A DNA stretch of 64,000 nucleotides from Georgenia ruanii. Its GTDB lineage: Bacteria; Actinomycetota; Actinomycetes; Actinomycetales; Actinomycetaceae. The notes below the pieces were generated by a model that did no database searches, had not been told where the DNA came from, and saw nothing but the letters and a program-made list of their open reading frames with translations. The translations under genes and the position numbers were made by a program. The DNA lies in NCBI RefSeq assembly GCF_009193175.1, contig NZ_VUKE01000007.1, positions 110,712 to 174,711 of the forward strand, given 5' to 3'. How positions within the stretch are numbered: the first letter of the stretch is position 1; each line of letters starts with the position of its first letter. Shown in pieces: positions 16,497 through 25,743 of the stretch.

Positions 16497-17992
16497 GCGC
16501 GGTCACGTCGCGCGTCGCCACCTCCGGGACGCGGTCCGACCCGCCCGGCATCGAGGCGAGGACGGGCTGGGCGCGGTCCGCCGAACCCGCCGAACCCGCC
16601 GACGAGCGGACACCGCGCGAGCCGCTGCGGCGTCGGGCGGCCCTGGCCGTGCTCGTCTCGGCCCAGTTCGTCGTCATGCTGGACAGCTCGATCGTCAACG
16701 TCGCCCTGCCGTCGATCCAGAACGACCTCGGGCTGAGCCCGGCGGGGCTCGCCTGGGTGGCGAACGCCTACGTCCTCACCTTCGGTGCCCTGCTGCTGCT
16801 CGCCGGGCGCGCGGCCGACGTGGTCGGCCGCCGCCGGATGTTTCTCGTCGGCACGGCCGTGTTCACGATCGGCACCGTCGTGGCCGGCCTGGCGCCGGGC
16901 GAGGGCGTGCTCGTCGCCGCCCGGGTGGTCCAGGGCGCCGGCGCCGCCGCCCTCAGCTCCGCCGCGATGTCCCTCCTCCTGGTCATGTTCCCCGGTGCGC
17001 AACGCGCCCGGGCGATGAGCACGTGGGGGGCCGCATCCACCCTCGGCGGCGCGACCGGCGTCGCCGCCGGCGGGCTGGTGACCGGGACGCTCGGCTGGTC
17101 GTGGGTGTTCTTCGCCTCGGTGCCGGTGACCCTGGCCGGGCTGGTCCTGGCGCCCCGCCTGCTCGACGGCGCCACCGGCGGAGCCCGCCGCGGCTTCGAC
17201 GCCCTGGGCGCGGCCGCGATCACCGGTGCCGTGCTCGCCCTCATCCGCGCCGCGCTCGCGGTCCCGGAGCAGGGCTGGGGTTCGACGACGGTGCTCTCCA
17301 GCGCCGTCCTGGCGGCGGTGCTGCTGGCGGCGTTCGTCCTGACCGAGCGCGTCGTCGCCGACCCGCTCGTCCCGCTGGAGCTGTTCCGCTCCCGGACGGT
17401 GTCCCTCGGCGTCACCCTCGGCGTCCTGGGCGGGGCCGCGCGCGCCTCGACGTTCGTCCTCGTCGCCCTCTACCTCCAGCAGGCGCTGCTCATGGCGCCC
17501 CAGGCGGCGGGGCTCGCGATGGTGCCGACGTCGCTCGCCGGGTTCGCGGTCTCCCTCGCCCTGCTCCCCCGCGTCCTCAGCGCCTTCGGCCCGCGGCGCA
17601 GCATGGTCGTCGGCCTGGTCGTGCTCGCCGGCGGTCACCTGTGGCTCGCCCGCTCCCCGGTCGACGCGCTGTACGCCGTCGACGTCCTGCCCGGGCTGCT
17701 GCTCGTGGCCACCGGCGTCGCGCTGAGCTTCACCCCGACCACGATGGTCATCTCCGTCGGTGTCCCGGCGACCCACACGGGCCTGGCCTCCGGGCTGGCG
17801 AGCTCCAGCACCCAGGTGGGCGCCGCGCTCGGGCTGGCCGCCTTCACGGCGGTGGCGACGGCGGCAGGGAAGGCTGCCGGGGCAGGCCCCACCGCGGGCC
17901 TGTCGGCGCCCGGGTTCGCCGCGGCATTCACCGCCGCCGCGGCGGTCGCGCTGGTCACCGCCGCCCTGGCGGTGGCGCTGCCCCGACGGTGA
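16493..17992 (+). CDS. MFS drug exporter, DHA2 (14-TM, EmrB/QacA) family
   Basis: The 499-residue protein has a 50-residue soluble N-terminus followed by about 14 hydrophobic helices. Family motifs include QFVVMLDSSIVNVALPSIQ in TM1 (motif D1), LLAGRAADVVGRRRMF (motif A between TM2 and TM3) and RVVQGAGAAALSSAAMSLLL (motif B). DHA2 proteins export drugs or metabolites by proton antiport across the inner membrane. Its ATG overlaps the stop of the GNAT gene by four bases. The substrate is unknown. Confidence 0.88.
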   Translation: MSAVTSRVATSGTRSDPPGIEARTGWARSAEPAEPADERTPREPLRRRAALAVLVSAQFVVMLDSSIVNVALPSIQNDLGLSPAGLAWVANAYVLTFGALLLLAGRAADVVGRRRMFLVGTAVFTIGTVVAGLAPGEGVLVAARVVQGAGAAALSSAAMSLLLVMFPGAQRARAMSTWGAASTLGGATGVAAGGLVTGTLGWSWVFFASVPVTLAGLVLAPRLLDGATGGARRGFDALGAAAITGAVLALIRAALAVPEQGWGSTTVLSSAVLAAVLLAAFVLTERVVADPLVPLELFRSRTVSLGVTLGVLGGAARASTFVLVALYLQQALLMAPQAAGLAMVPTSLAGFAVSLALLPRVLSAFGPRRSMVVGLVVLAGGHLWLARSPVDALYAVDVLPGLLLVATGVALSFTPTTMVISVGVPATHTGLASGLASSSTQVGAALGLAAFTAVATAAGKAAGAGPTAGLSAPGFAAAFTAAAAVALVTAALAVALPRR

Positions 17993-18032
17993 GCGCGGCG
18001 ACGAGCCGCCGAAGGCCGACGGCACCGCCGGG

Positions 18033-18521
18033 TCACGCCTCGCCGAGCAGGCCGCGCAGGTAGTGGTCGTGCACGAGGTGCATGCGGTCGTCCAGGCCGG
18101 CCATCGGGCCCTCGACCGAGACCCCTGGGGCCACCTCCTGGATGGGGAGCGGGGCCACGCGCGGCCCGGGGAGCCCGACGGCCTGCCGCCACTCGACGAG
18201 CTGCGCCAAGGAGTGGATGTAGACGATGGGCCCCAGCCCCACCAGGCCGTGCGCCGCGGCGCACATGGGGCAGTGCTCGCCGGAGGTGTACATCGTGGCG
18301 GCGGCCCGCTCCGCCGGCGAGAGGTGCGTCGCGGCCCAGCGGGCGAGGGCCAGCTCGGGGTGCGCCATGGGGTCGCCGGTCGTGACCACCCGGTTGCGGG
18401 CCTCGGCCAGGGCCTCGCCGTCACCGCCGGCGAGGACGGAGCCGAAGGGCTCGTCCCCCGCCGCGGCGGCCTCGGTGGCGAGCTCGATGCATCGTTCAAG
18501 GTGCTGGCTTTCCGTGGCCAT
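18033..18521 (-). CDS. Nucleoside deaminase (CMP/dCMP-type zinc-binding) family
   Basis: A 162-residue cytidine-deaminase-fold protein. The zinc motifs are HPELALARW (His and catalytic Glu, at about residues 54-55) and EHCPMCAAAHG (the two zinc cysteines, about 83-86), preceded by ATEAAAAGDEPFGSVLAGG. The length and spacing fit guanine deaminase-like or general nucleoside deaminases rather than TadA, because the essential tRNA-binding features are not evident. Start ATG at 18521. It converges with the MFS gene with 40 bp between, and diverges from the riboswitch-controlled transporter. Confidence 0.82.
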   Translation of the reverse strand: MATESQHLERCIELATEAAAAGDEPFGSVLAGGDGEALAEARNRVVTTGDPMAHPELALARWAATHLSPAERAAATMYTSGEHCPMCAAAHGLVGLGPIVYIHSLAQLVEWRQAVGLPGPRVAPLPIQEVAPGVSVEGPMAGLDDRMHLVHDHYLRGLLGEA

Positions 18522-18589
18522 GCCGCGATTGTCCCGGACAGAGAGGCGACCGGCCTGTTGGCGAGCGGGCCGGTGGCGCGGGCGGCCTG

Positions 18590-18621
18590 TTGTGAACCAT
18601 TACCGTCCGATGAGGCATACT
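18590..18621 (+). promoter_or_regulatory. Possible promoter of the riboswitch transcript
   Basis: A -10-like CATACT at 18616-18621 stands about 30 bp before the first aptamer. Upstream candidates are TTGTGA at 18590 with a 20-bp spacer and the weaker TGAACC at 18593 with 17 bp. The local A/T richness stands out from the surrounding sequence. Assignment is tentative. Confidence 0.4.
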
Positions 18622-18647
18622 GATAGGACAACTGAACAGCCACCGAA

Positions 18648-18826
18648 CCGCGGCGGGAGAGTCCCGCGCGAGCGGGCGCCGAAGGAGCAACCTCCCCGGG
18701 AATCTCTCAGGCCCCCAGACCGCCGACGGCGAGGCTCCTCTGGAAAGCAACCCTGCGGGGTTCACCGACGGTGTAAGCGGGTCCTGCCCGCGAAAGCTCT
18801 CAGGTCCGATGACAGAGCGGGGAGAC
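18648..18826 (+). ncRNA. Tandem glycine riboswitch (two aptamers)
   Basis: Aptamer I shows GGGAGAG, CGCCGAAGGAGCAA and GGAATCTCTCAGG followed by CAGACCG. Aptamer II shows CTCTGGAAAGC, CACCGACGGTGTAA, CGAAAGCTCTCAGG and GACAGAGCGGGG. These are the conserved cores of glycine aptamers, joined by a short linker around 18728. Downstream, CACCG (18826-18830) can pair with CGGTG (18836-18840), while GGTGCGG (18837-18843) can pair with CCGCACC (18847-18853). The two hairpins share bases and cannot both form, giving a plausible expression platform. The next gene is an EamA/DMT transporter with AGGAG just before its GTG. Confidence 0.93.
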
Positions 18827-18870
18827 ACCGTCCCCCGGTGCGGCTTCCGCACCCAGTCCTCAGGAGTTCT

Positions 18871-19833
18871 GTGGCTCTCTTCACTGACGCGCCCGAGCGC
18901 GCCCAGGCATCTCCTTCCCTCCCCGCCGCCCCCGCCGCGCCGCGCACCAACCGCCGCCTCGGCGTCGTGGCGATCGTCGTCTCCGCCACCGCGATGGGGG
19001 CCGCCGGGCTGTTCGGGCGCATGGCCACCCCGCCCGGCGCGGTGCTCGGCGAGGCCCTCACGCTGGGCCGGATGCTCGTGGGCGCGGTGGGCATGCTCGT
19101 CCTGCTCGCCCTGTCGCGGCACCTCGGCCTGCTGCGCCGCACCCGCCTGTCCTGGTCGGTCGTGCTGGGCGGGGTGTTCCTCGGCCTTTCCCTCGCCACG
19201 TACCTGTCCTCGACGGTGCTCATCGACCTCTCGCTCGCCGTCGTCCTGCACTACATCGGCCCGGTCCTCGCCACGCTGCTCGCCCGGGTCCTGCTCAAGG
19301 AGCGGGTCTCCCGCCCGGACCTCGTCTCCCTGGCCGCCAGCTTCCTCGGCATGATGTTCGCCGCGGGCCTCATCGGCGGCGAGCCGACGCCGGTCACCGA
19401 CCAGTACGCCCTCGGTGTGGTGCTGGGCACCGTCTCCGGCGTCTTCTACGGCGCGGCGCTGCTGTGCTACCGCTACCGCACCGACATGCCCGCCGACGTG
19501 CGCAGCTTCTGGAACTTCGCGTTCGGCACCCTGGCCACCGCGGCGATGGTGGCGATCGCCCGCCCCGACCTGTCCGGGATGACGACCACCAACTGGGTGT
19601 GGGCCGCGGGGTTCTTCCTGGTGTGCGGGCTGCTCGCCCTGGCCCTGCTCGTCGTCGCCGGCAAGCACCTGCGCGCCGCCGAGCTCTCGGGCCTGTCGTA
19701 CTGGGAGGTCGTCGTGGCGATGATGATCGGCACGGCCGCGTTCGGCGAGTCGATCTCCCTCCTGGCCGTCCTCGGCGCCGGGCTCATCGTCGTCGGCGCG
19801 GTGGTGCCGGTCATGTCCGGCGGGTCGCACTGA
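18871..19833 (+). CDS. EamA/DMT family transporter under glycine riboswitch control
   Basis: A 320-residue DMT-superfamily transporter with ten hydrophobic helices in two EamA repeats. The repeats show ATYLSSTVLIDLSLAVVLHYIGPVLA with LLKERVSRPDLVS in the first half and SYWEVVVAMMIGTAAFGES in the second. The GTG start at 18871 follows CAGGAG at 4 nt. The leader is a tandem glycine riboswitch, so expression should respond to glycine and the protein is most simply a glycine or small amino-acid exporter or importer. That substrate is inferred from the riboswitch only. It converges with the TRIC gene, 21 bp away. Confidence 0.88.
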   Translation: MALFTDAPERAQASPSLPAAPAAPRTNRRLGVVAIVVSATAMGAAGLFGRMATPPGAVLGEALTLGRMLVGAVGMLVLLALSRHLGLLRRTRLSWSVVLGGVFLGLSLATYLSSTVLIDLSLAVVLHYIGPVLATLLARVLLKERVSRPDLVSLAASFLGMMFAAGLIGGEPTPVTDQYALGVVLGTVSGVFYGAALLCYRYRTDMPADVRSFWNFAFGTLATAAMVAIARPDLSGMTTTNWVWAAGFFLVCGLLALALLVVAGKHLRAAELSGLSYWEVVVAMMIGTAAFGESISLLAVLGAGLIVVGAVVPVMSGGSH

Positions 19834-19854
19834 CGCCGGCGCCGCCCGGCCGGG

Positions 19855-20499
19855 TCAGCCGCGCGGCTCCCGGCGGCCGATCCCGGTGGGGGCATCGACG
19901 TTGTACCGCAGGCCGAGCATGCGGATGAGGAAGCACGCCACGGCGCCGGCGATGGCTCCCCAGACCGCCAGGCGCGGGTCGTGGGCGACGGTCAGGACGG
20001 TGATGGTGGCGCCGACGAGGGCCGGGATCGCATACAGCCCGCTGGTGAGCACGGACGGGATCTCCCGGATGAGCACGTCCCGGATCGTCCCGCCGCCCAC
20101 GGCCGTCACGGCGCCGAGGAGGATGGCCGGTGCGGGGTGCAGACCGAAGGCGAGGGCCTTCTGGGCGCCGGACACGGCGAACACGCTCAGCCCGACGGCG
20201 TCGAGCACGAGGATGGAGCCGTGGAGCAGCCGAGGGACCCGCCTGACGAAGAAGGCGATGAGCGCGCCTCCGGCGGCGATGGACAGGTAGTACTGGTCGG
20301 TGAACGCCGCCGGGGGCACCGACCCGATGCACAGGTCGCGGATGATGCCGCCGCCGAGCGCGGTGATGATGCCCAGGGCGAGGATGCCGACGATGTCGAC
20401 CCGGGTCTTCTCCACGGCGGTGAACGCGCCGTTGACGGCGAAGGCGAAGACGCCGAGCAGATCCAGCGCGCGGGCGACCTCAGCGACGTGCAGGAGCAC
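19855..20499 (-). CDS. TRIC-type cation channel family membrane protein (UPF0126/YicG-like)
   Basis: A 214-residue membrane protein with seven hydrophobic helices and the duplicated signature FAVNGAFTAVEKTRVDIVGI, then ALGGGIIRDLCIG in the first half and AVGGGTIRDVLIRE in the second. The GGG-x-x-R-D motifs are diagnostic of UPF0126, now known as bacterial TRIC homologs that form trimeric cation channels. A GTG at 20499 is chosen because GGAGG precedes it by 4 nt. A glycine-permeating role has also been discussed for YicG-like proteins. Its position next to a glycine-riboswitch transporter is suggestive but they are on opposite strands. Confidence 0.85.
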   Translation of the reverse strand: MLLHVAEVARALDLLGVFAFAVNGAFTAVEKTRVDIVGILALGIITALGGGIIRDLCIGSVPPAAFTDQYYLSIAAGGALIAFFVRRVPRLLHGSILVLDAVGLSVFAVSGAQKALAFGLHPAPAILLGAVTAVGGGTIRDVLIREIPSVLTSGLYAIPALVGATITVLTVAHDPRLAVWGAIAGAVACFLIRMLGLRYNVDAPTGIGRREPRG

Positions 20500-20629
20500 A
20501 TGACCTCCATCTCTGAGGACTCTGAGGACGGCGATCCTTGGACCGCCGATGACAGCTGCGGGACCGCCGGCCTCGCAGCCGCCGCGATCTCGCGGGACAG
20601 CACGGGGCCGGTGGCGTTGGTGCCGCCGC

Positions 20630-21931
20630 TCAGCTCGACGCCGGCGACGACGTGTCTCCATCCTGGCCGGAGGGCGCCAGCCAGGCCAGGGCCGCCACGA
20701 CGGCGGCGGCGGTCCCCGTCTCCAGGGTCGGTTCGATCACCGGCGCGAACTTCGGCGAGTGGTTGCCCGGGATGTCCTCCATCAGCGTGCCTCGGTCGGC
20801 GGCGGTCCGGTAGAGCTCGGGGTCGATGCCGCCGAGGGCCCAGTACGAGTACGGGACCCCGAGAGCGTCCGGCACCGCCGAGAAGTCCTCGCTGGCGGTC
20901 TGCCGCCCGTAGTCCTTCGTGGCGTCACCGAAGTGCTCCCGGAACGCCGCCGCGACCCGTGCGGTGACCGCCGGGTCGTTGTCCGTCAGCGGGTAGCGGT
21001 CGTAGGTCTCGAACTCCGGCTCCGTCGGCGAGCCCGAGGCCTCGCACTCGGCTCGGACGATGCGCTCGATGGCGGCGACCATCCGGGACCGGGTCTCCTC
21101 GCTGTAGGCGCGCAGGTTCAGCTCGAGCACCGCGTGGTCGTCGATGATGTTGCTCTTCGACCCGACCGCGACCCTGCCCACCGTGAGCACGGCGAACTCG
21201 TCCGGGGGGATCTCGCGGGAGACCACCGCCTGCAGGCGGACGACGATCATCGCGGCGAGGACGACGGGGTCCACGGACAGGTGCGGCATCGAGCCGTGGC
21301 TGCCGCGGCCGTGGACCGTCACCCGCATGCTCTCCGCCAGCGAGAGGAACGGGCCGGGGTGGGGGCCGACGGTGCCGGCGGGATAGGCGAGCACGTGCTG
21401 GGCGAAGGCCACGTCCGGCTTGGGGATGAGCCGCGCGAGCCCGGCGTCGACCATGCGGTCGGCGCCGTCGGCGAGCTCCTCGGCCGGCTGGAACAGCGCG
21501 ACGTAGGTGCCCGACCACCCCTCCTTCGCCCCCGCGAGCAGGCGGGCCGTGCCGAGCAGGCAGGCGACGTGCACGTCGTGGCCGCAGGCGTGCATCACCG
21601 GCACCTCGTTGCCGTCGGCGTCGGTGGTGCGGACGGAGCTGGCGTAGGGCAGGCCGGTCGCCTCGGCGACCGGTAAGGCGTCCATGTCGGCACGCATGAG
21701 GACCACCGGCCCGTCGCCGTTGGCCAGCACGCCCACGACTCCCGTGCCGCCGACCTTCTCGTGCACGTCGAAGCCACGCTCGCGCAGCTCCGCGGCGACC
21801 ATCCCTGCCGTGCGGGTCTCCTGGTGGCCGAGCTCGGGGTGCGCGTGCAGGTCGCGGTAGACCCCCTCCTGCCACTCCTTGAGGTCCGCCTGCCCCTGGA
21901 GAACCGAATCGACGGTCGGCGCAGCGCTCAT
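20630..21931 (-). CDS. M20 family amidohydrolase/aminoacylase
   Basis: A 433-residue M20D metallohydrolase of the hippurate hydrolase/IAA-amino-acid hydrolase type. It starts with ADLKEWQEGVYRDLHAHPELG. Metal ligands lie in MHACGHDVHVACLLG (about residues 112-126) and in LFQPAEELADGADRMVDAGL. A dimerisation domain with GRGSHGSMPHLSVDPV follows, and the C-terminal DIPGNHSPKFAP histidine completes the site. Members hydrolyse N-acyl or N-benzoyl amino acids. ATG start at 21931. An imperfect 9-bp inverted repeat lies upstream (21955-21991), between this gene and mgtE. Confidence 0.88.
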   Translation of the reverse strand: MSAAPTVDSVLQGQADLKEWQEGVYRDLHAHPELGHQETRTAGMVAAELRERGFDVHEKVGGTGVVGVLANGDGPVVLMRADMDALPVAEATGLPYASSVRTTDADGNEVPVMHACGHDVHVACLLGTARLLAGAKEGWSGTYVALFQPAEELADGADRMVDAGLARLIPKPDVAFAQHVLAYPAGTVGPHPGPFLSLAESMRVTVHGRGSHGSMPHLSVDPVVLAAMIVVRLQAVVSREIPPDEFAVLTVGRVAVGSKSNIIDDHAVLELNLRAYSEETRSRMVAAIERIVRAECEASGSPTEPEFETYDRYPLTDNDPAVTARVAAAFREHFGDATKDYGRQTASEDFSAVPDALGVPYSYWALGGIDPELYRTAADRGTLMEDIPGNHSPKFAPVIEPTLETGTAAAVVAALAWLAPSGQDGDTSSPASS

Positions 21932-22068
21932 CCGACTACCTCCCAACACCTCGAGCCCCGTGGCGGCGTCCCGGACACGGCTCCACGGGGCGGCGACGAC
22001 CAGCATCTCTCGCCGGGTCGGGGACTGCATGCGGGGCGCCGGCGGGGACGGACCAGCCGGCGGGACGT

Positions 22069-23427
22069 CTACAGGCCCAGCACCAGCCGGGCGATGAGGA
22101 AGTAGATGATCAGCCCGGCGGCGTCGACGAAGGTGGTGATGAACGGGTTGGAGAACACCGCCGGGTCGACGCGCAGCGTCCTGGCGATCAGCGGCATCAC
22201 CCCTCCGACCGTGGCGGCCAGCGTGCAGATGGCCAGCAGCGTCAGCCCGATGACGGCCCCCACCGACGCGCCGTAGAACAGCGACGTCACGGCGAACCCC
22301 ACCGCGCCGAGGATGAGCCCGAGGCTCAGCCCGGTCCGCGCCTCCCGGGCGACGACCCGCAGGACGTCCGCCGGGGAGACGTCGTCCAGCGCCAGGGCCC
22401 GGGTGAGGGTCGCGGCCGCCTGGTTGCCGGTGTTGCCGCCCGTGCCGATCAGCAGCGGGATGAACACCGAGAGCACCACCATCTGCGACAGCGTGGCCTC
22501 GAAGACCTCGAGCACCTGGACGGTGAGCGTCGCCCCGACCGCCAGCACGAGCAGCCAGACCACGCGGGAACGGACCAGGGCGCGCACCGGGGTGGCGAGG
22601 TAGGGACGACGCAGCGGCTCGGACCCGGCGCTGCGGGCCTGATCCTCGCTCTCGGCTTCCTCGAGGATTCGTAGGGCGTCGTCCACCGTGAGGATGCCCA
22701 CCAGCCGCCCCTCCTCGTCGACGACGAGGAGGGCGAGCAGCTTCAGCCCGGCGCAGCGCCGCGCCGCGGTCTCGGCCTCGGAGGTGGCCAGGGCGGCGTA
22801 GGGCGGCTGCACGATCTCGCCGATGCGCACGCTCCCCTCCGCCCGCATGAGGTCGCGCAGGCTGACGACGCCGACCAGCCGTCGCTCGTCGTCGACGACG
22901 GGCAGGGTGTACACGGTCTCGGCGTCGTCGAGGCGCGAGCGGACCCGGTCCAGCGCCGCCGCCACGGACATCTCGGGGCGGATCGTGACGTAGCCGGGGC
23001 TCATCCGCCGACCGATCGAGCCGGCGGGGTAGCCCAGCACGACGGCGGTCAGCTCGCGCTCGGGCGGCGCGAGCCCGCGCAGCAGCCGGCTCGCCACCGA
23101 GGCCGGGAGCTCGTCGAGCAGGCCTACCCGGTCGTCCGGGCTCAGCCGCGCGAAGACCCGGGCCACGTCCTCGTCCTGCAGGCCGCGCACGAGGTCGCCC
23201 TGCAAGGCGGGGTCGAGCCCCTCGAAGACCCTCAGCGCCAGCTCCTTGGGGAGCAGCCGGTAGGCCACCGCCCCGTCCCGTCGGCCCAGCCGCTCCAGGA
23301 CGGCGACGACGTCCGGGACCGGCAGCGGGGCGAGCGCCCGGGTGAGCTGGGCGAGGTCCGGCTCCCGAAGAGCTCGCTCGACGTCCCGCGTGACCTGCTC
23401 GCGGTCCACGTCGCCGACGTGCGCCAT
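22069..23427 (-). CDS. mgtE: Magnesium transporter MgtE
   Basis: The 452-residue protein has an N-terminal helical MgtE_N domain (about 10-130, superhelix with VLERLGRRDGAVAYRLLPKE), two CBS domains (about 135-255; PVVDDERRLVGVVSLRDLM and VVDEEGRLVGILTVDDALR), a plug helix, and five C-terminal transmembrane helices from about 290 (VLSVFIPLLIGTGGNTGNQAAATL, then FITTFVDAAGLIIYFLIARL). The GTGGNTGNQ loop is the family ion-pore signature. It imports Mg2+ with gating by cytosolic Mg2+ on the CBS domains. ATG at 23427 with GGAGGAGG upstream. Confidence 0.93.
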   Translation of the reverse strand: MAHVGDVDREQVTRDVERALREPDLAQLTRALAPLPVPDVVAVLERLGRRDGAVAYRLLPKELALRVFEGLDPALQGDLVRGLQDEDVARVFARLSPDDRVGLLDELPASVASRLLRGLAPPERELTAVVLGYPAGSIGRRMSPGYVTIRPEMSVAAALDRVRSRLDDAETVYTLPVVDDERRLVGVVSLRDLMRAEGSVRIGEIVQPPYAALATSEAETAARRCAGLKLLALLVVDEEGRLVGILTVDDALRILEEAESEDQARSAGSEPLRRPYLATPVRALVRSRVVWLLVLAVGATLTVQVLEVFEATLSQMVVLSVFIPLLIGTGGNTGNQAAATLTRALALDDVSPADVLRVVAREARTGLSLGLILGAVGFAVTSLFYGASVGAVIGLTLLAICTLAATVGGVMPLIARTLRVDPAVFSNPFITTFVDAAGLIIYFLIARLVLGL

Positions 23428-23604
23428 GGGCGTGCCTCCTCCCCGTTCGACCCGCTCGCCCCTCACCTCCCCACACACCACCACATGCCGGCGCCGGCGG
23501 CGCCCACGCGCGCGGCCTCGCCACGCTCACGCGAGCGACCGCGGGCGGCAGCGGACAGCGCGCGACACCGCCGGCCGCGGAGCCGCCGGGTCGCCGCGTC
23601 GGGG

Positions 23605-25743
23605 CTACACCGCGACCAGCGCCTCCGACGGCGAGAGCGCGTCCGTGAGCAGCGCGACGAGCGCGTCGAGCTGGACGTCGGCCGAGGCGGACGTCTCCTC
23701 GTCGGACCCGTCGAGCGCCCGCGCGGCGAGGCCGGCCTTGCTGTCGATGAGCTCGGCGATCCGCGCGTCGAGGGTCTGCGCGGCGATGATGCGCCACGCC
23801 GTGACGGGCTCCGCCTGACCGATGCGGTGGATGCGGTCGATCGCCTGGGTCTGCTCCGCGTCGGTCCACGACAGCTCGGCGAGCACGAGGTTGGAGGCCA
23901 CCTGCAGGTTGAGCCCGACCCCGGCGGCCGTCAGCGAGCAGACCGCGACGGCCACGTCCGCGTCCTTGGTGAAGGCGTCGATGTTCTTCTGCCGTGCCGA
24001 GGGCGTCTGGTCGCCACGGATCGATGCGAAGCGCAGGCCGCGGCGGGCGAAGATCTTCTCGGCGGCGTCCATGACGTCGACGTGCTTGGCGAAGAACACC
24101 ACCTTGCCCACGTTGTGCGCCAGCTCGGCGGCGTAGTCGGCGGCGAGGCCGGCCTTCGCCTGGCCGATGCGCCGCATCATGCTGAAGACGTTCTCGCCGG
24201 ACTCCGGCCCGGACTTGCCGGCCCGCTCCCACCGGGCGACCTGCACCACGAGGTCGTGGTCGATGCCGTCGACGCCGCCGCCCGGGTGCCGGGCCTCGAG
24301 CGCCGCCTCGTAGCGCGACACCAGGCGCCGGGTGAGGGCACGCTCGGCCCGGCGGATGGAGCGCCCGGCCTCGCCGTCGAGCTCGACGGGCAGGTCGGCG
24401 ACGCGCCGGGCCGGGATGTCGGCGGCCACGTCGATCTTGCGCCGACGCACGATGCCGCGCTCGATCACGCACGTCCGCGCCGCGGCGTAGAAGCCGTGGT
24501 CGGCGGGGGTCAGGCCGGTCTCCTCGAGGGCCTCCATGAGCTCCCCGACGGGCTTCGTCTCGTCGATCCAGCCCAGGAACTGCCAGATGGCCCGGAAGTC
24601 CTCGACGTCGTTGATCAGCGGGGTGCCGGTCAGGGCCATCAGCAGCGGGTCGCCGGCGCGCAGGCGCAGGCTGTCCGCGATCCGCAGCACGTGCTGGGAG
24701 CGCTGGGACTTCTTGTTCTTGATGTAGTGCGCCTCGTCGACCACCATCCCGCGGAACCCGAACTCGCCGAGCCAGCCCGCGTGCCGGTCGAGCACGTCGT
24801 AGTTGACGATGATGATGTCGGCGAAGCCGTCGACCGTCTGACCGTCGCCGTCGATGACGCTGGCGCGGCGCTGGGGGGTCCAACGCCCGGCCTCGCGGGC
24901 CCAGCTGGTCTTGACGACGTTGGGGACGACGACGAGCAGCGGGTAGGCGTGGGCCGCCTCAGCCGCCAGCAGCGCCTGCGCCGTCTTGCCCAGGCCGGGC
25001 TCGTCGGCGAGCAGGAAGGTCCGGTGCCCCGCCGCGGCTGCCGCCACCATGCGCGCCTGGTGCGGCATGAGCGTCAGGCCGGCCGGCGCGTAGCCCGCGG
25101 TGGGCTCGGGCAGCTCCATGCACGAGGACGCCCCGCCCAGCTCGAACGCCCGGAAAAGCGGCCCGAGCAGCTCCCAGCCGGCCAGGCGGCGCGGCCGGCT
25201 CTGCCGCTTGTGCACGGCGGAGAAGTCGGGGGCGAGGAAGGGGTTGGCGAGCTGGCGCGACACGACCGACGGCGGCACCACCTGGCGGGTGAGGGCCTCG
25301 GCCACGTCCGACGGCTCCGGCGGCACGACGTCGTCGGGCGCCGGGTCGATCCCGGCGTCGTGCAGGAGCTCGAGCTTCAGCGCCCGGGCGCGCTCGGAGA
25401 CCACGGCGTCGTCGTCGAGCAGGCCCAGCAGGGACGTGTCGCGGGCGGCGGTCTTGGCGAGGATGACCGCGATGCCGTCGAGGCGCTTGAGCTGCTCGGC
25501 GCGCCGGGGCTCGGTGAGGGTGTCGTCCGCCTTGACCCGGGCGCGCTCCTCGCGCACGAGCAGCGCGACGACCTGGAACTTCGTGCGCACCGAGGGCGCC
25601 ACCCGGCCCCGCTGCACGGCTGCCTCGACCTCGCGCACGACCCGGGCGAGCACCGGCATGATGCCGTCTTCGTCGTGGTGACGCGCCCGCCGCTGACGTG
25701 CGGCGGGGCGGCGTGTGTCTGCCTTCTGGGCTGGTCGACCCAA
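23605..25743 (-). CDS. SNF2-family DEAD/DEAH-box helicase
   Basis: A 712-residue SNF2-like ATPase. The N-terminal 220 residues are a charged helical region specific to actinobacterial homologs. The helicase core follows: LTLMPHQARMV, Walker A LADEPGLGKTAQALLA (about residue 246), MVVDEAHYIKN (DEAH), LTGTPLIND (motif III), then the second lobe with FAKHVDVMDAAEKIF and the SNF2 motif GLNLQVASNLVLAELSW...QAIDRIHRIGQ. A chromatin-like remodelling or DNA-repair/transcription role is known for the family. TTG at 25743 is preceded by AGGAGG at 4-5 nt; upstream frame remains open, so the start is inferred. Confidence 0.85.
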   Translation of the reverse strand: MGRPAQKADTRRPAARQRRARHHDEDGIMPVLARVVREVEAAVQRGRVAPSVRTKFQVVALLVREERARVKADDTLTEPRRAEQLKRLDGIAVILAKTAARDTSLLGLLDDDAVVSERARALKLELLHDAGIDPAPDDVVPPEPSDVAEALTRQVVPPSVVSRQLANPFLAPDFSAVHKRQSRPRRLAGWELLGPLFRAFELGGASSCMELPEPTAGYAPAGLTLMPHQARMVAAAAAGHRTFLLADEPGLGKTAQALLAAEAAHAYPLLVVVPNVVKTSWAREAGRWTPQRRASVIDGDGQTVDGFADIIIVNYDVLDRHAGWLGEFGFRGMVVDEAHYIKNKKSQRSQHVLRIADSLRLRAGDPLLMALTGTPLINDVEDFRAIWQFLGWIDETKPVGELMEALEETGLTPADHGFYAAARTCVIERGIVRRRKIDVAADIPARRVADLPVELDGEAGRSIRRAERALTRRLVSRYEAALEARHPGGGVDGIDHDLVVQVARWERAGKSGPESGENVFSMMRRIGQAKAGLAADYAAELAHNVGKVVFFAKHVDVMDAAEKIFARRGLRFASIRGDQTPSARQKNIDAFTKDADVAVAVCSLTAAGVGLNLQVASNLVLAELSWTDAEQTQAIDRIHRIGQAEPVTAWRIIAAQTLDARIAELIDSKAGLAARALDGSDEETSASADVQLDALVALLTDALSPSEALVAV

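Noticed and set aside
21955..21991. 9-bp inverted repeat between mgtE and the M20 gene, considered as a terminator or Mg riboswitch
   Set aside because: The loop is 19 bases, there is no T-run, and no conserved Mg-sensor motif is seen; it is too weak to list as a feature.
20630..24883. A very long minus-strand frame running through mgtE and part of the helicase
   Set aside because: Only its end (20630-21931) reads as the M20 hydrolase; the rest is out of frame with mgtE and the helicase and looks like Arg/Pro-rich shadow sequence.
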